Shown: positions 11,600 through 24,290, counted from the first letter of the stretch. The stretch is 64,000 nt of DNA from Isoperla grammatica (GCA_945910005.1 OX246741.1:45732918-45796917), one strand, 5' to 3'. Made by a program: numbers and translations. The notes: generated from the letters alone by a model not told the origin.

Positions 11600-12365
11600 C
11601 GTACGGAAGCAACAGCTGGACATTCTCACATTGAATAGGCACTTGTTAACAATTTGTGTTTAATTTATGAGCTACATTTGAAATTGGAATACATTTAATA
11701 AGTGAGTTAAGCACGGTCAAGTTGTAATCATCATGAGTAAGCCTGTCTTTTATTCTGTAGGGCGAAACACGTGTTGTAGAGGAGCCTAGTCTACAGTTCG
11801 TCTCCATTCAAAATACACGCCGGCAAAATGCGAACTAAAAGAAACTGTTTTTTATCGTTGGAGACTAATGCTGCCAATCATCTCCTTTATTTGACAAACT
11901 ACTAACATTTTTATATAGTAAAACAGCCCAAACATCATGGACCATCGACTTCGACCATGAATATTCAGGATTAGCCAGTATCATAACGGGTTTTTAAGAA
12001 CAGTAGTAAAATAGCGGTTTCATTTAGTGATGGTCAATTTTCTTGAGAAAAAGATAAATATTAAAAAATATGGGCGACTCTTTGAAAAAGGACCGAAACC
12101 AGAGCACCCGTTTTCGCTATTGCCTAACGAGTGGTTTTTGTTATTTGAATAGAAATCATTGACGGTCACTTGTTTTTTAAACTGTGCATCCTTCCTGGTG
12201 ACAAGTTTGACGTTTACTACCTTGCACAGTAAGCAAGAGTTAAGCTTCCCTTTGAGGAGTCCTCTTTACTGACTGGTTTTGGATAGAGACGAACTTGTGG
12301 GTATTCACTGGGCAATCTGAATGAATGATGTTGTTTTGTACATTACATAAAACCTTAAAGATATA
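11600..12365. other. Intergenic AT-rich DNA
   Basis: No gene, RNA or clear repeat was recognised between the end of the duplicated block and the inverted arm at 12,366. Confidence 0.5.
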
Positions 12366-14485
12366 AATTCACATTAAGAGTCTGTCCACTCAGTAACGTA
12401 ACTGATTTGCAGTGGGGGACTTTAATTTAAAGCTACGTTACCAAACCCGTAGGCTCCAAACACCATCGACGAGTGAGCGATAACCAATCAAAGATCGATA
12501 TTTCAAATACGAAACATATGAATGAGTGATAAGACAGTGTGAACATCTGCGGACAAATGTCAGAATCAACAAGGCCTATTCAGAACAACTTTGAATCTAT
12601 TGAGTGCTTCGTTGCTAGGACGGCTCCAAAGTCACCGTTAACTGATTTCTAAGACAAGAAGTAATGGAACTGAATCCTTAATAGAAGTTAACCTACTTCT
12701 GCTTGAACCGGGATTTGAAACCGGGACCTTCTGCATTGGAAGCAGGGATGCTAACCACTGGACCAACGAGCCACCTAAACCTATAACATGTTTAATGCTT
12801 TATGTCTGAAACTCTGCATCCAATATGAGGCGTAAAAACTACGCTGTAAATTGTCATTGTTAATTATTTATGCGGTGTACATTTGTGAAATTTTGATTCG
12901 TTGTAAATTATTATTATTTTATTTATTCCGGGTGACATCTAAGAATCTGAGCCTGGTATTAATATGTATGATAGATACATATCGCCTTCATACAATCTTG
13001 ACAATTATTAAACCGACAATTGTGAGAGAATACTCTCTAAGGAAACCAATGTAAGCAAGGTATCTACTTTTTTCTTAACAAACCATCCAATTGTTGTGTA
13101 TGTGGCAAAGAAGTGGGAGAAAGATGGGGTGTCTGAAATTTTTTTCTTCGCGATATGAGGAAATTCAATAGTACCGCAAAGAAATTATTTTCCGTTCGCA
13201 ACATAAGCAAAGGTTCTCACAAGAACATCTTCATCTTCCACCATTTTGTTTCGGACTTCATCGAACACTTGCACGAAAAACGTTGGGATAGTGTAAATGC
13301 TCCAATATTAACCGGTTAATCTTCGGATGTTGAGTTTGTGAAAGTAATTGATAAAAATATTCTATCTACAGCATTTAGAATTGTACAAATAGAATCATAG
13401 ATTGTGGCCCATACATCCTGTCCCGTTTATTTGCATTAGGCCCATCAAAAAACAAACACAACAAGTGTCAGAAATTTGGTATATTGGTTTTCTTGTATCA
13501 GTTTTAGTTCGGGCTAGGCGCTGTTTGCAAAAAGATAACGTGCAATATGACTACCAGTGGCTGGTTTGTGTAAAATTGAAATGAAACATTTAAACTGTAT
13601 TAACACTTACATGAGAAAACAAAATAAATAATAAAAATGTTCCCGGTAACATCCTGTTTTATATTTCATAACCTCATCTGTAATAAATACTCTTTTTGTA
13701 ATTATGTGTTATATAAAAGCATTGTCATCTCTCCTAAACTAATCGTTTATGAAACACTAATTTTCTTTCTATCAAGTTAAAAAAAGATTGTGGCAAGCAG
13801 ATTTATTTATCTGGAGTTGGATGTATATTGACTACCACCCTACCATTACAGAACATAGAATAGATACATAGAAACATACAATATACACATTTATAAATAC
13901 GTCTTTAAGCGTTCCCAACAATTTAGTGAAATACACAAATATTTAAATGTTTATATTACTTAATATAACAATGTTAAAATAAAACGTAAATAAAATTTAA
14001 CCAATTTGTTTATTTATAAACACGTTGAGCTGGGAAAAACAAGTTAACACACACATCATTCACAATAAAAAGCTTGGTTGATGAATTTGCATTCTTCAGT
14101 TTAATTTGCCAATTCCCGAACTGTTTCTTGAATTACATTAATAAATATTAAAATTTATTAACTTGAATTAGTATCTTTATTGATTTATAGTAGACAGTAT
14201 AATACATCACCAAAAGCTAAATACAAATTCATTGGCCAACTTTGTTTTATTGTAATTTAATTGTTTTTTGTTTTTCTCACCTCGAAGTGTTTCAATAAAT
14301 TAATTTAATTTTGTAAATGTCATTTATATATTTTTCAATTATATTAAGTAATATAACTATTGAAATATTTGTTTATTCCTTTAATTACTAAACTAATGGC
14401 CAAAAAAGGGCTTGGCCACGATTTAAATTAAAAACCCCCACTGCAAATCAGTTTAATTACTGAGTGGGTAGACTCTTAATGTGAA
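12366..14485. mobile_element. Candidate DNA transposon bounded by ~67-bp inverted repeats
   Basis: The arm at 12,366-12,432 (AATTCACATTAAGAGTCT, later CTGATTTGCAGTGGGGG) recurs inverted at 14,418-14,485 with few mismatches. The intervening 2 kb is AT-rich with no transposase and includes a tRNA-derived sequence. No secure target duplication is seen, so it could be a non-autonomous element or two solo elements facing each other. Confidence 0.5.
12701..12775 (-). repeat. tRNA-derived SINE head / tRNA-like sequence
   Basis: On the minus strand GGTGGCTCG leads into TGGTCCAGTGG, an exact match to the A box TRGYNNARNNG. An anticodon-arm-like CTGC-TTCCAAT-GCAG follows, then a T arm with the loop TTCAAAT. 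The acceptor stem pairs poorly and one T-stem pair is mismatched. It is therefore more likely the head of a SINE or a tRNA pseudogene than a working tRNA. Confidence 0.7.
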
Positions 14486-14778
14486 TTTTTTTTAATTTTA
14501 TTTTTCCCTTAAAAGTTGAGCCTCTTTTGATATGAATGTTTTTGGTAGTGTGTCCTTTTTTAAATTGTTATTAAAGTTGATTATGTACGTTTTGGAATTT
14601 GTATTTTTTTGGGCAATGGTTTACATTTTTGTTTGGTATATACTACTTCCAACGTAGCTAGTCTCACATCGACTTTAGATCCTTCTCTCTCTACCATGTC
14701 TTCACGCACGCTGTTTAAACGAAAATCATGTAGATTCCTGGCGTTATTTTGCACCCTCGTAAATTCGGGAAAACGTGT
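14486..14778. other. Intergenic DNA
   Basis: AT-rich sequence between the inverted arm and the 37-bp minisatellite. No gene was recognised. Confidence 0.5.
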
Positions 14779-15444
14779 ACGTAGACGCGCTCTCTTATCA
14801 ACGCGTCACACAGAGACGTAGACGCACTCTCCTACCAACGCGTCACACAGAGACGTAGACGCGCTCTCTTATCAACGCGTCACACAGAGACGTAGACGCG
14901 CTCTCTTATCAACGCGTCACACAGAGACGTAGACGCGCTCTCTTATCAACGCGTCACACAGAGACGTAGACGCGCTCTCTTATCAACGCGTCACACAGAG
15001 ACGTAGACGCACTCTCCTACCAACGCGTCACACAGAGACGTAGACGCGCTCTCTTATCAACGCGTCACACAGAGACGTAGACGCGCTCTCCTACCAACGC
15101 GTCACACAGAGACGTAGACGCACTCTCCTACCAACGCGTCACACAGAGACGTAGACGCACTCTCCTACCAACGCGTCACACAGAGACGTAGACGCGCTCT
15201 CTTATCAACGCGTCACACAGAGACGTAGACGCGCTCTCCTACCAACGCGTCACACAGAGACGTAGACGCACTCTCCTACCAACGCGTCACACAGAGACGT
15301 AGACGCACTCTCCTACCAACGCGTCACACAGAGACGTAGACGCGCTCTCTTATCAACGCGTCACACAGAGACGTAGACGCGCTCTCTTATCAACGCGTCA
15401 CACAGAGACGAAGACGCGCTCTCTTATCAACGCGTCACACAGAG
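14779..15444. repeat. 37-bp minisatellite, 18 tandem units
   Basis: The unit is ACGTAGACGC(G/A)CTCTC, then a variable core, then AACGCGTCACACAGAG. The array is 666 bp, exactly 18 x 37. Two alleles of the unit alternate: TTATC with GCG, and CTACC with GCA. They show patchy homogenisation. Each unit contains an MluI-type ACGCGT. Confidence 0.95.
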
Positions 15445-16590
15445 CGTTTTCCTAGTGCTTAAACTATTTCACTTCTTTGGACACATTGCCTTCTCTAGGG
15501 TGTTGTGGTGACTTCTAGCAGGCAGTGTCTAGATGCCGGAACGCTCGCAGCGCTGCAAGCGGCAAGCTGCCTTCTTATCCACTCACTCACCACAGGTAAT
15601 AGATTGTCTCTGTCAATACCTTACATTACAGTACACACCCTAAGTAAATAATATGAGGTATCAGGCTCTTTTTATATGTATTGCGTCATTCATGCTATAT
15701 TTGTCGAAGCAATCTGTGAACACAAGTATTATTTGTGGTGCCGCAGTATTTTTTCAACCCATGAAATGAACTATGCGAACTGTGTTAGCAAGTAATCACA
15801 ATATCACTCTTTGTGGTTTTATGAGGTCACATAACTTATCTTGAGTGGGGGACTTTAATCTGGTGTACTGTTTGACCATTTTAAAGCACTTTTTACAGAT
15901 ATTAATCAAGATTTCTAATGGCAGGTCGACCACAGTCTTAACCCACTCAATTTCGTTCGTTATTTCATTCCGCCATCCGATCCATCAGGTTCTAATTGGG
16001 AGCAATATGAGGTCCCACGTCGGGCCTAGCGGGTGAAGGGATGTATTATACAGATGGAGTTCGATCACAAAATGAGAGAAATTTATAAAACAAAATGGCG
16101 GATACTGAATCGGTTTGCATTCGTGTAAAGAATGTCAGTAGATTGTGACCAAGTACATGTTAGCTTGAGAGGTAGATCGACGTTAGATAATTTGGTGTAA
16201 GCAGATAGAAATTATTCGAACAGAAAGATGAAAGGTTTTTACTAAATACGAATAACCGTTGCTGTTACCAATGCAAAGAAACTGGGTTTGAGTTCGGGTG
16301 CGGCTTTTGGCTATGTGACTTTCCAACTTTACTTAAATCTATATTATATTTGTGAAGAAGTAAACGGTGAGTTTGGACGGAGGTGTCATTCAAAGGAAAC
16401 GCATAATAACTTACTCAATACAAATTAGATATTATTTTGTAATTTAGTCTATAGACAATGAATACTAAATTATCAAGTGCAAGTAGCGAACGTTAGTATG
16501 AAACGAACGATCTGATATTCAGTGGTTATGTAGGTATTTAATATCTTACACTATGTTATGTTTCGGCAACAATACATAAACTGTACTAAG
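15445..16590. other. Intergenic DNA
   Basis: No gene was recognised. GAGTGGGGGACTTTAAT near 15,843 echoes the inner part of the inverted arm at 12,366. Confidence 0.5.
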
Positions 16591-16826
16591 CAGGGCCCAG
16601 ATTCACAAAGGTTAGTTTAGGCAAATATTAGTGATATAAATGACACATATGTCGTTATGAAGTGACATGAAAATAAAATATAGTAAAATATCAACAATTG
16701 AGCTAATGACATCCGATTTGTGAATGCGTAGTAATACCCAGAGATAATTTATCTTGATTTATCTAGCTTGAACATGCCTAACTTAGGATAATTTAAAGTT
16801 AGTCAACTTTGTGAATCCTGGCCCTG
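16591..16826. mobile_element. MITE-like foldback with CAGGGCC termini
   Basis: The element starts CAGGGCCCAGATTCACAAAG and ends, inverted, as CTTTGTGAATCCTGGCCCTG. The terminal repeats are about 30 bp and imperfect, and the whole is 236 bp with no coding. The termini are hAT- or Harbinger-like. No matching target duplication could be read. Confidence 0.75.
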
Positions 16827-17459
16827 ATGTTGGGGATTTTAATGAACTTTAAAATGATCTGAATGTTAACCTGAATATTAGGTATACAATATACACTCAT
16901 GCATAACTTCACTGTGCATTGAATCTAGGGATGTACGTCAGGATGAGTTATAAAAAGTATACAAAATTCCATTGAGGAATAAGCTCAGATCAATAAAGGA
17001 AAAGTTTAATATATGTTATGCAAGTCAAGTATACTTGTTTTTATATCTCTTTATGTTTACCATGGTCAAATTATTTTCTTGAACGTTTCCTCATTAAAGA
17101 TGCCCGGTGATAAAAAATGTATTGAAAATGTTTGATGGAAGAAATTAATTAATAATAATTTTGTATGTGAATAAGTAAGACAACGTTTACAGCATTCGTG
17201 GAGGACCCGCAAGTGAATTTTAGAGTCGTAAGCACAATAACACGATTTGTTGCTATGGAATTGTTTTATAACATGCTATTTTTCATGAGAGAAACAAACT
17301 CCATAACAACCATAAAAAGTCACATACTTAACCCGACTCTGCAAGACTCATCCGTTCACTAGACCAACTTCTTTTCTACCACACCTACTACTACGATAAT
17401 AAACTGGCATACAAAGAAATCGAAAAGAAGAATTTGTAAAACTGAATGTAAAATAAGCG
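16827..17459. other. Intergenic DNA with a fragment of the duplicated block
   Basis: About 17,265-17,350 resembles 8,560-8,645 and 47,345-47,430, a dispersed repeat shared with both duplicated copies. No gene was recognised in the remainder. Confidence 0.5.
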
Positions 17460-20400
17460 CTGTACGTCCACCTGGCCTGTACGTCCACCCAGGCTGTACG
17501 TCCACCTGGCCTGTACGTCCACCCAGGCTGTACGTCCACCCAGGCTGTACGTCCACCTGGCCTGTATGTCCACCCAGGCTGTACGTCCACCCAGGCTGTA
17601 CGTCCACCCAGGCTGTACGTCCACCTGGCCTGTACGTCCACCTGGCCTGTACGTCCACCTGGCCTGTACGTCCACCTAGGCTGTACGTCCACCTGGCCTG
17701 TACGTCCACCTGGCCTGTACGTCCACCTGGCCTGTACGTCCACCCAGGCTGTACGTCCACCCAGGCTGTACGTCCACCTGGCCTGTACGTCCACCTAGGC
17801 TGTACGTCCACCCAAGCTGTACGTCCACCCAGGCTGTACGTCCTACTAGCCTGTACGTCCACCTGGCCTGTACGTCCACCTGGCCTGTACGTCCACCCAG
17901 GCTGTACGTCCACCCAGGCTGTACGTCCACCTGGCCTGTACGTCCACCTGGCCTGTACGTCCACCTGGCCTGTACGTCCACCTGGCCTGTACGTCCACCT
18001 GGCCTGTACGTCCACCTGGCCTGTACGTCCACCCAGGCTGTACGTCCACCCAGGCTGTACGTCCACCCAGGCTGTACGTCCACCTGGCCTGTACGTCCAC
18101 CTGGCCTGTACGTCCACCCAGGCTGTATGTCCACCCAGGCTGTACGTCCACCTGGCCTGTACGTCCACCTGGCCTGTACGTCCACCTGGCCTGTACGTCC
18201 ACCCAGGCTGTACGTCCACCCAGGCTGTACGTCCACCTGGCCTGTACGTCCACCTGGCCTGTACGTCCACCTGGCCTGTACGTCCACCTGGCCTGTACGT
18301 CCACCTGGCCTGTACGTCCACCTGGCCTGTACGTCCACCTGGCCTGTACGTCCACCTGGCCTGTACGTCCACCCAGGCTGTACGTCCACCCAGGCTGTAC
18401 GTCCACCTGGCCTGTACGTCCACCTGGCCTGTACGTCCACCTGGCCTGTACGTCCACCTGGCCTGTACGTCCACCTGGCCTGTACGTCCACCCAGGCTGT
18501 ACGTCCACCCAGGCTGTACGTCCACCCAGGCTGTACGTCCACCTGGCCTGTACGTCCACCTGGCCTGTACGTCCACCTGGCCTGTACGTCCACCCAGGCT
18601 GTACGTCCACCCAGCCTGTACGTCCACCTGGCCTGTACGTCCACCCAGGCTGTACGTCCACCCAGCCTGTACGTCCACCTGGCCTGTACGTCCACCCAGG
18701 ATGTACGTCCACCTGGCCTGTACGTCCACCTGGCCTGTACGTCCAACCAGGCTGTACGTCCACCCAGGCTGTACGTCGAACCAGGCTGTACGTCCATCCA
18801 GGCTGTACGTCCACCTAGGCTGTACGTCCACCCAGGCTGTACGTCCACCTGGCCTGTACGTCCACCCAGGCTGTACGTCCACCTGGCCTGTACGTCCACC
18901 CAGGCTGTACGTCCACCTGGCTTGTACGTCCACCTAGCCTGTACGTCCACCCAGGCTGTACGTCCACCCAGGCTGTACGTCCACCCAGGCTGTACGTCCA
19001 CCTGGCCTGTACGTCCACCCAGGCTGTACGTCCACCCAGCCTGTACGTCCACCTGGCCTGTACGTCCACCTGGCCTGTACGTCCACCCAGGCTGTACGTC
19101 CACCTGGCCTGTACGTCCACCCAGGCTGTACGTCCACCTGGCCTGTACGTCCACCTGGCCTGTATGTCCATCCAGCCTGTACGTCCACCTGGCCTGTACG
19201 TCCGCCCAGCCTGTACGTCCACCCAGGCTGTACGTCCACCCAGGCTGTACGTCGAACCAGGCTGTACGTCCATCCAGGCTGTACGTCCACCTAGGCTGTA
19301 CGTCCACCCAGGCTGTACGTCCACCTGGCCTGTACGTCCACCCAGGCTGTACGTCCACCTGGCCTGTACGTCCACCCAGGCTGTACGTCCACCTGGCTTG
19401 TACGTCCACCTAGCCTGTACGTCCACCCAGGCTGTACGTCCACCCAGGCTGTACGTCCACCCAGGCTGTACGTCCACCTGGCCTGTACGTCCACCCAGGC
19501 TGTACGTCCACCCAGCCTGTACGTCCACCTGGCCTGTACGTCCACCTGGCCTGTACGTCCACCCAGGCTGTACGTCCACCTGGCCTGTACGTCCACCCAG
19601 GCTGTACGTCCACCTGGCCTGTACGTCCACCTGGCCTGTACGTCCATCCAGCCTGTACGTCCACCTGGCCTGTACGTCCGCCCAGCCTGTACGTCCACCT
19701 GGCCTGTACGTCCACCTGGCCTGTACGTCCACCTGGCCTGTACGTCCACCTGGCCTGTACGTCCACCTGGCCTGTACGTCCACCTGGCCTGTACGTCCAC
19801 CTGGCCTGTACGTCCACCTGGCCTGTACGTCCACCTGGCCTGTACGTCCACCTGGCCTGTACGTCCACCTGGCCTGTACGTCCACCTGGCCTGTACGTCC
19901 ACCTGGCCTGTACGTCCACCTGGCCTGTACGTCCACCCAGGCTGTACGTCCACCTGGCCTGTACGTCCACCTGGCCTGTACGTCCACCTGGCCTGTACGT
20001 CCACCTGGCCTGTACGTCCACCTGGCCTGTACGTCCACCCAGGCTGTACGTCCACCTGGCCTGTACGTCCACCCAGGCTGTACGTCCACCTGGCCTGTAC
20101 GTCCACCTGGCCTGTACGTCCACCTGGCCTGTACGTCCACCTGGCCTGTACGTCCACCTGGCCTGTACGTCCACCTGGCCTGTACGTCCACCTGGCCTGT
20201 ACGTCCACCTGGCCTGTACGTCCACCTGGCCTGTACGTCCACCTGGCCTGTACGTCCACCTGGCCTGTACGTCCACCCAGGCTGTACGTCCACCTGGCCT
20301 GTACGTCCACCTTGCCTGTACGTCCACCTGGCCTGTACGTCCACCTGGCCTGTACGTCCACCTGGCCTGTACGTCCACCTGGCCTGTCCGTCCACCTGGC

Positions 20401-20808
20401 CTGTACGTCCACCTGGCCTGTACGTCCACCTGGCCTGTACGTCCACCCAGGCTGTACGTCCACCTGGCCTGTACGTCCACCTGGCCTGTACGTCCACCTG
20501 GCCTGTACGTCCACCTGGCCTGTACGTCCACCTGGCCTGTACGTCCACCTGGCCTGTACGTCCACCTGGCCTGTACGTCCACCTGGCCTGTACGTCCACC
20601 TGGCCTGTACGTCCACCTGGCCTGTACGTCCACCCAGGCTGTACGTCCACCTGGCCTGTACGTCCACCTGGCCTGTACGTCCACCCAGGCTGTACGTCCA
20701 CCTGGCCTGTACGTCCACCTGGCCTGTACGTCCACCTGGCCTGTACGTCCACCTGGCCTGTACGTCCACCTGGCCTGTACGTCCACCTGGCCTGTACGTC
20801 CGCCTGGC
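17460..20808. repeat. 17-bp minisatellite, about 197 units, with higher-order duplication
   Basis: The unit is CTGTACGTCCACC followed by TGGC or CAGG, and the two types are interspersed. Because 17 is not a multiple of 3 and no frame of the minus strand contains a stop, very long open frames (up to 684 codons) arise with a 17-residue period. They are repeat artefacts, not genes. A rare variant string (GTCGAACC, GTCCATCC, CACCTAGG) occurs at 18,775 and again at 19,251. That is 476 bp, or exactly 28 units, so a higher-order block was duplicated. Units become more uniform towards the right end. Confidence 0.97.
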
Positions 20809-21295
20809 CTGCGGAACTCCCGAATTTGATCTGGTAAAATTGCTTTAAAATGTGTTTAAATTGTCCCAAATGTTAATCAAAATTATATGTTATCCTGTAG
20901 AGAATTTTGTGATCTTTCTTATAAATGTGTGTTTGTTACAATGAATAATTTCTTATTCAAATGTCCTTAATTTGCGTTTGTAATTTGCTGCTGCAGGACA
21001 TCTTTCATACCAAATTAATAACATCTGCAAAATGAAAATATTTTTCGGAATAAAAAATCATTTATAAGAAAGAACATTAAATTACCTAAAGTGAGACCTA
21101 ATTAAATTTTCTTTAGGGACTTTTTTAATCCATTTTAAACCAACTAAACATACCGAAATCGTGTTTCGCAAAGCAGGTAAACATACAGTCTCCAGGATGT
21201 CTGCCCACCCTTGTTTCAGTCAGCTAGATTATTCATGAAATTGAAACGTTTAACTTTAAAATTGAAACACTGATTCCTCAAATGAATAAAATAGG
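20809..21295. other. Intergenic AT-rich DNA
   Basis: Nothing was recognised on either strand. Confidence 0.5.
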
Positions 21296-21704
21296 TGATT
21301 GTTTTAATTTTTCCACGGTTGGTACTGTCACTATTTCTATAGATATCCGTTTTAGGTTTTGCAAAGATACGTGCTGGTCATTAAAACGTTTTCATTGCGG
21401 GTAAAGAACCAATTTTGGTCTAGGATATGCAGTTTTTCCAATGTATTATACTTTATATTTATTTTGTTAACGATTGGTACGGAGAGCGCATTTGTAGCAG
21501 CATATTAAAATATTCATTCACAAAATACCATTAATAACAATGCACTGAAAAGTTTTCATCCTCAAGAACAAAGTATGTCGTTTTACCGCAACGAAACATT
21601 GTTCATGACCAGTACGTATTTCTTGCAAACCGTTGCAAAACCGTAGCATATCAAAGTAGCAATATTGACAGTACCATCCGTTTAAAAATTAAAACAATCA
21701 TGTT
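21296..21704. mobile_element. Large foldback element (~410 bp)
   Basis: TGATTGTTTTAATTTTT at the left end recurs inverted at the right end. The arms continue inward through GGTACTGTCA and GTTTTGCAAA to TACGTGCTGGTCAT, roughly 110 bp each with mismatches and small gaps. The loop is AT-rich. It has no coding capacity and is consistent with a MITE. Confidence 0.65.
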
Positions 21705-23071
21705 TTTGTTAATTTCAGAAGTCCAAGTTTGAAATTCTTATTTAAACATTTGTATGTCATGAACATTTTATAAAATTGAAAACGGTGGACAGACTGATCT
21801 AAAATAGATCTTAAATCTTAAAGGAAAATGTTTGCACGTGATTTAATAATTTAGCAAAAATGTTTTGTATTTCAAATGAATAGATATGTAACATTCTTAC
21901 CCATACAACTGTTGAAGGTATAGTTATGTTATTAAATAAATTTTATCACAAAAACGAATGCGTGTTACACTGTCACTGTTCAGATGTACATTTTTACAGC
22001 TAGTAATTAATTTTCCGTAACGTGAATGTAATACGTAATATTGTGGGCGTGAATTAAAGAAAATATGTTTATATTTAATTTTTTAACATTTGATTAAAGT
22101 AAAAGAGTATTAGAAGTTTACACCTCACCCGTATAGTTTTATTAACATCGTTAAATTCGAACAATGCGGTTTGACTAGTGTGTGTTAACCACTTCAGTTA
22201 GTACAGCATTTAACATGTATATTAACTCTGCGTGCAATTCTTTTAAATTCGGCTTGATAATAATGACACAGTTGTGAAATTTGTAAGTCTATACCAAACA
22301 AAGATTTCAATTAGTCAAAGTGGTTGAATGACCCTCCAAAGAAGTTAACAAGCACACTTTTAAAGTATTTTAAGCAATGAAAGAATGTGAAGCATACATA
22401 ATTAACACAAACCCTTGTACGGAATAAGGTCTCTCGGGCAAGTTCAAAAGTTTTGTCAGAACGCGTGACTGTAAACACAGCCTTACGCTGACGTAGAAAG
22501 TTTTACTCGGAGCCGAAGAATTATTTATAATGAAATAGCGGCTGGTTTTTATTTCGTTCTAATTTACTCGGCACCTCCACCAAATTGATTCTAACTAGGA
22601 AAACGCTCTGTTTGACGCGTTGATAAGCGAGCGCGTCCATATTATCTACAAACGTTCTGTCGGAAAGATCTCAAAGCTAATAAAAACAACAATTAACAAC
22701 AATTCAAGAATGCGCATTGCAAACATTTTTCTAACTTACTTCCCGATATTGTTAAATGCAGTGCAATGTGCGTTTCTAAGAATTTTTGTTCATTCTGTCT
22801 AGGGTTTTCGCCGCGGTCCGCCACGTTTGTGTAACTTTGCTAATATTTATCAGATCGCCAAAAAATGACCTTATTTGTGTTGGGAAAAAGCTTTAAAAAA
22901 ATTTGGCTTTCTCACATTTTGCCGCCATTTTGTTTCAGAAAAATATTTTGCATTAACTATGGTGTAACTTTGTAACTTTTCAAACGATTTTGCCTCAAAA
23001 CTATACACCTTCAATCAACATCGAGGCTTGTGGGTGGTCCAAACTTCAAGTTGACCGGACTTTCCGCTTAA
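21705..23071. other. Intergenic AT-rich DNA
   Basis: No gene was recognised. About 22,990-23,060 matches the dispersed repeat seen at 7,130 and 45,920 (CATCGAGGCTTGTGG...GGTCCAAA). Confidence 0.5.
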
Positions 23072-23141
23072 TTAGTATAATAATTATTATTATTATTATT
23101 TTTTTTATTATTTTTATAATTTTTATAATTATTTTTATTTC

Positions 23142-23183
<42 letters not shown>

Positions 23184-23222
23184 TATTATTATTATTATTA
23201 TTATTAATATTATTATTTTATT
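23072..23222 (+). repeat. (ATT)n microsatellite
   Basis: Imperfect trinucleotide run. The homopeptide-like open frames here are artefacts. A second run is at 23,383-23,490. Confidence 0.95.
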
Positions 23223-23382
23223 GAATGTATCACAATCATACAATCTCGGTCAAAACCGGCGTTAACATGTTATACGGACGTAATGTCAAGTATTTCCATG
23301 TGTCTACCTTATTTAACTTCACTAATCACGTGTCACTAGTTTAAACAGTCATCAATCTCGGTCAAAGCCGGTGTTTACATGT

Positions 23383-23490
23383 ATATTATTATTATTATTA
23401 TTATAATTATTATTATTATTATAATTATTATTATTATTATTAATAATATTATTTTTATTATTATTATTGTTATTATTATTACTACTATCA
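23383..23490 (+). repeat. (ATT)n microsatellite
   Basis: Second imperfect trinucleotide tract. Both are preceded by a similar AATCTCGGTCAAA(A/G)CCGG sequence, so the tract and its leader may be one duplicated unit. Confidence 0.9.
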
Positions 23491-23849
23491 TGCAGATCGA
23501 TTACATGTAAGTTGCGTATTTTGCCTGCTGGCTTTATAACAGGTTTCTAACTGACGGGATGGTAACATCAACAAGACTCTAATGGCTTGTAAGTTCGTTT
23601 CTTGTGACAATATAGGGTTAGTTAGGAGGTACTTTCCGCTTCGATCAGTAATTATATGTTAATTCCACAATGTGGTTACAGTATTGTTCAGGACTATCCG
23701 CTATGTGTGAATATCATGAAACAGCGGCAACTATGTGATGTAGATTTTTTTTTTTGTTTTTTGTTAGACAAGGCATCTATGCATTATTTGTTTAAAATCA
23801 ATTTAATCAATATCAATATCAAAATTACTCGAATCTGTTAACTTTCACA

Positions 23850-24290
23850 TCCCCTCAAGATGCACGAGAAATTCGCCAACGTTTAGCATTCCACGCTGTC
23901 GCATCGATCTCTGCAAGTTCTCTTCTATAAACCGACTTCAATCAACTTTCAATAGTTTAGTTGCAAAATGTGCCGATTTGGATATTTTACAAATGAAGCT
24001 GGATGCGTTCAAATCCGCTCTATCTACACAAATCTAATAACTAGACTGTTCCTTTCTCCTTCTATTTTATCTTTCACTCATATTTATGTTTAACTGTTGC
24101 TGACATACACTGCTATGCCTGTGTGAATATTATGTAGTGTACGTCTAGCTGTATTTCTTTTCGTTAATTCTCCAGTACTTATATTTGTATTTGTTTGTAA
24201 TTGCACTTGTCCTTGTATAACTCTATTATATTGCACTTGTGGGTCTTGTGACCTGTTGTCAATAAATAATAAATAATAATAATGATAAAA
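23850..24290 (+). mobile_element. Probable LINE 3'-end remnant
   Basis: A degraded coding tail (a frame reading KCADLDILQMKLDAFKSAL before a stop near 24,040) is followed by a T-rich 3' UTR-like stretch. It ends in an (AATAAATAATAAT)-type tail at 24,260-24,290. This is the layout of a 5'-truncated non-LTR element. The family is not identified. Confidence 0.4.

Larger units (their letters stand above)
1..11600 (+). repeat. Segmental duplication, copy 1
   Basis: This block aligns collinearly and in the same orientation with about 43,030-56,265, with roughly one mismatch per ten bases by eye. Anchors include 660-1,070 with 43,700-44,110, 4,187-4,515 with 44,171-44,508, 5,240-6,290 with 44,510-45,520, 6,730-8,690 with 45,525-47,470, 8,700-10,670 with 50,945-52,930 and 10,690-11,585 with 55,250-56,262. 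Between the insertions listed separately I see no convincing gene. The left end lies beyond the window. The right end cannot be fixed because copy 2 is interrupted by a Gypsy element. Confidence 0.9.

Noticed and set aside
12701..12775. Functional tRNA gene
   Set aside because: The A box and T loop are good, but the acceptor stem does not pair and a T-stem base pair is broken. A SINE head or pseudogene is more likely.
14779..15444. CRISPR-like regular repeat array
   Set aside because: The 37-bp units are contiguous with no unique spacers and the genome is eukaryotic. It is a minisatellite.
17359..20869. Several long open frames (up to 684 codons) on both strands reading VDVQARWTYRPGGRTGQ-like repeats
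   Set aside because: They follow directly from the 17-bp minisatellite, which lacks stops in every minus-strand frame. They have no unique sequence and no domain.
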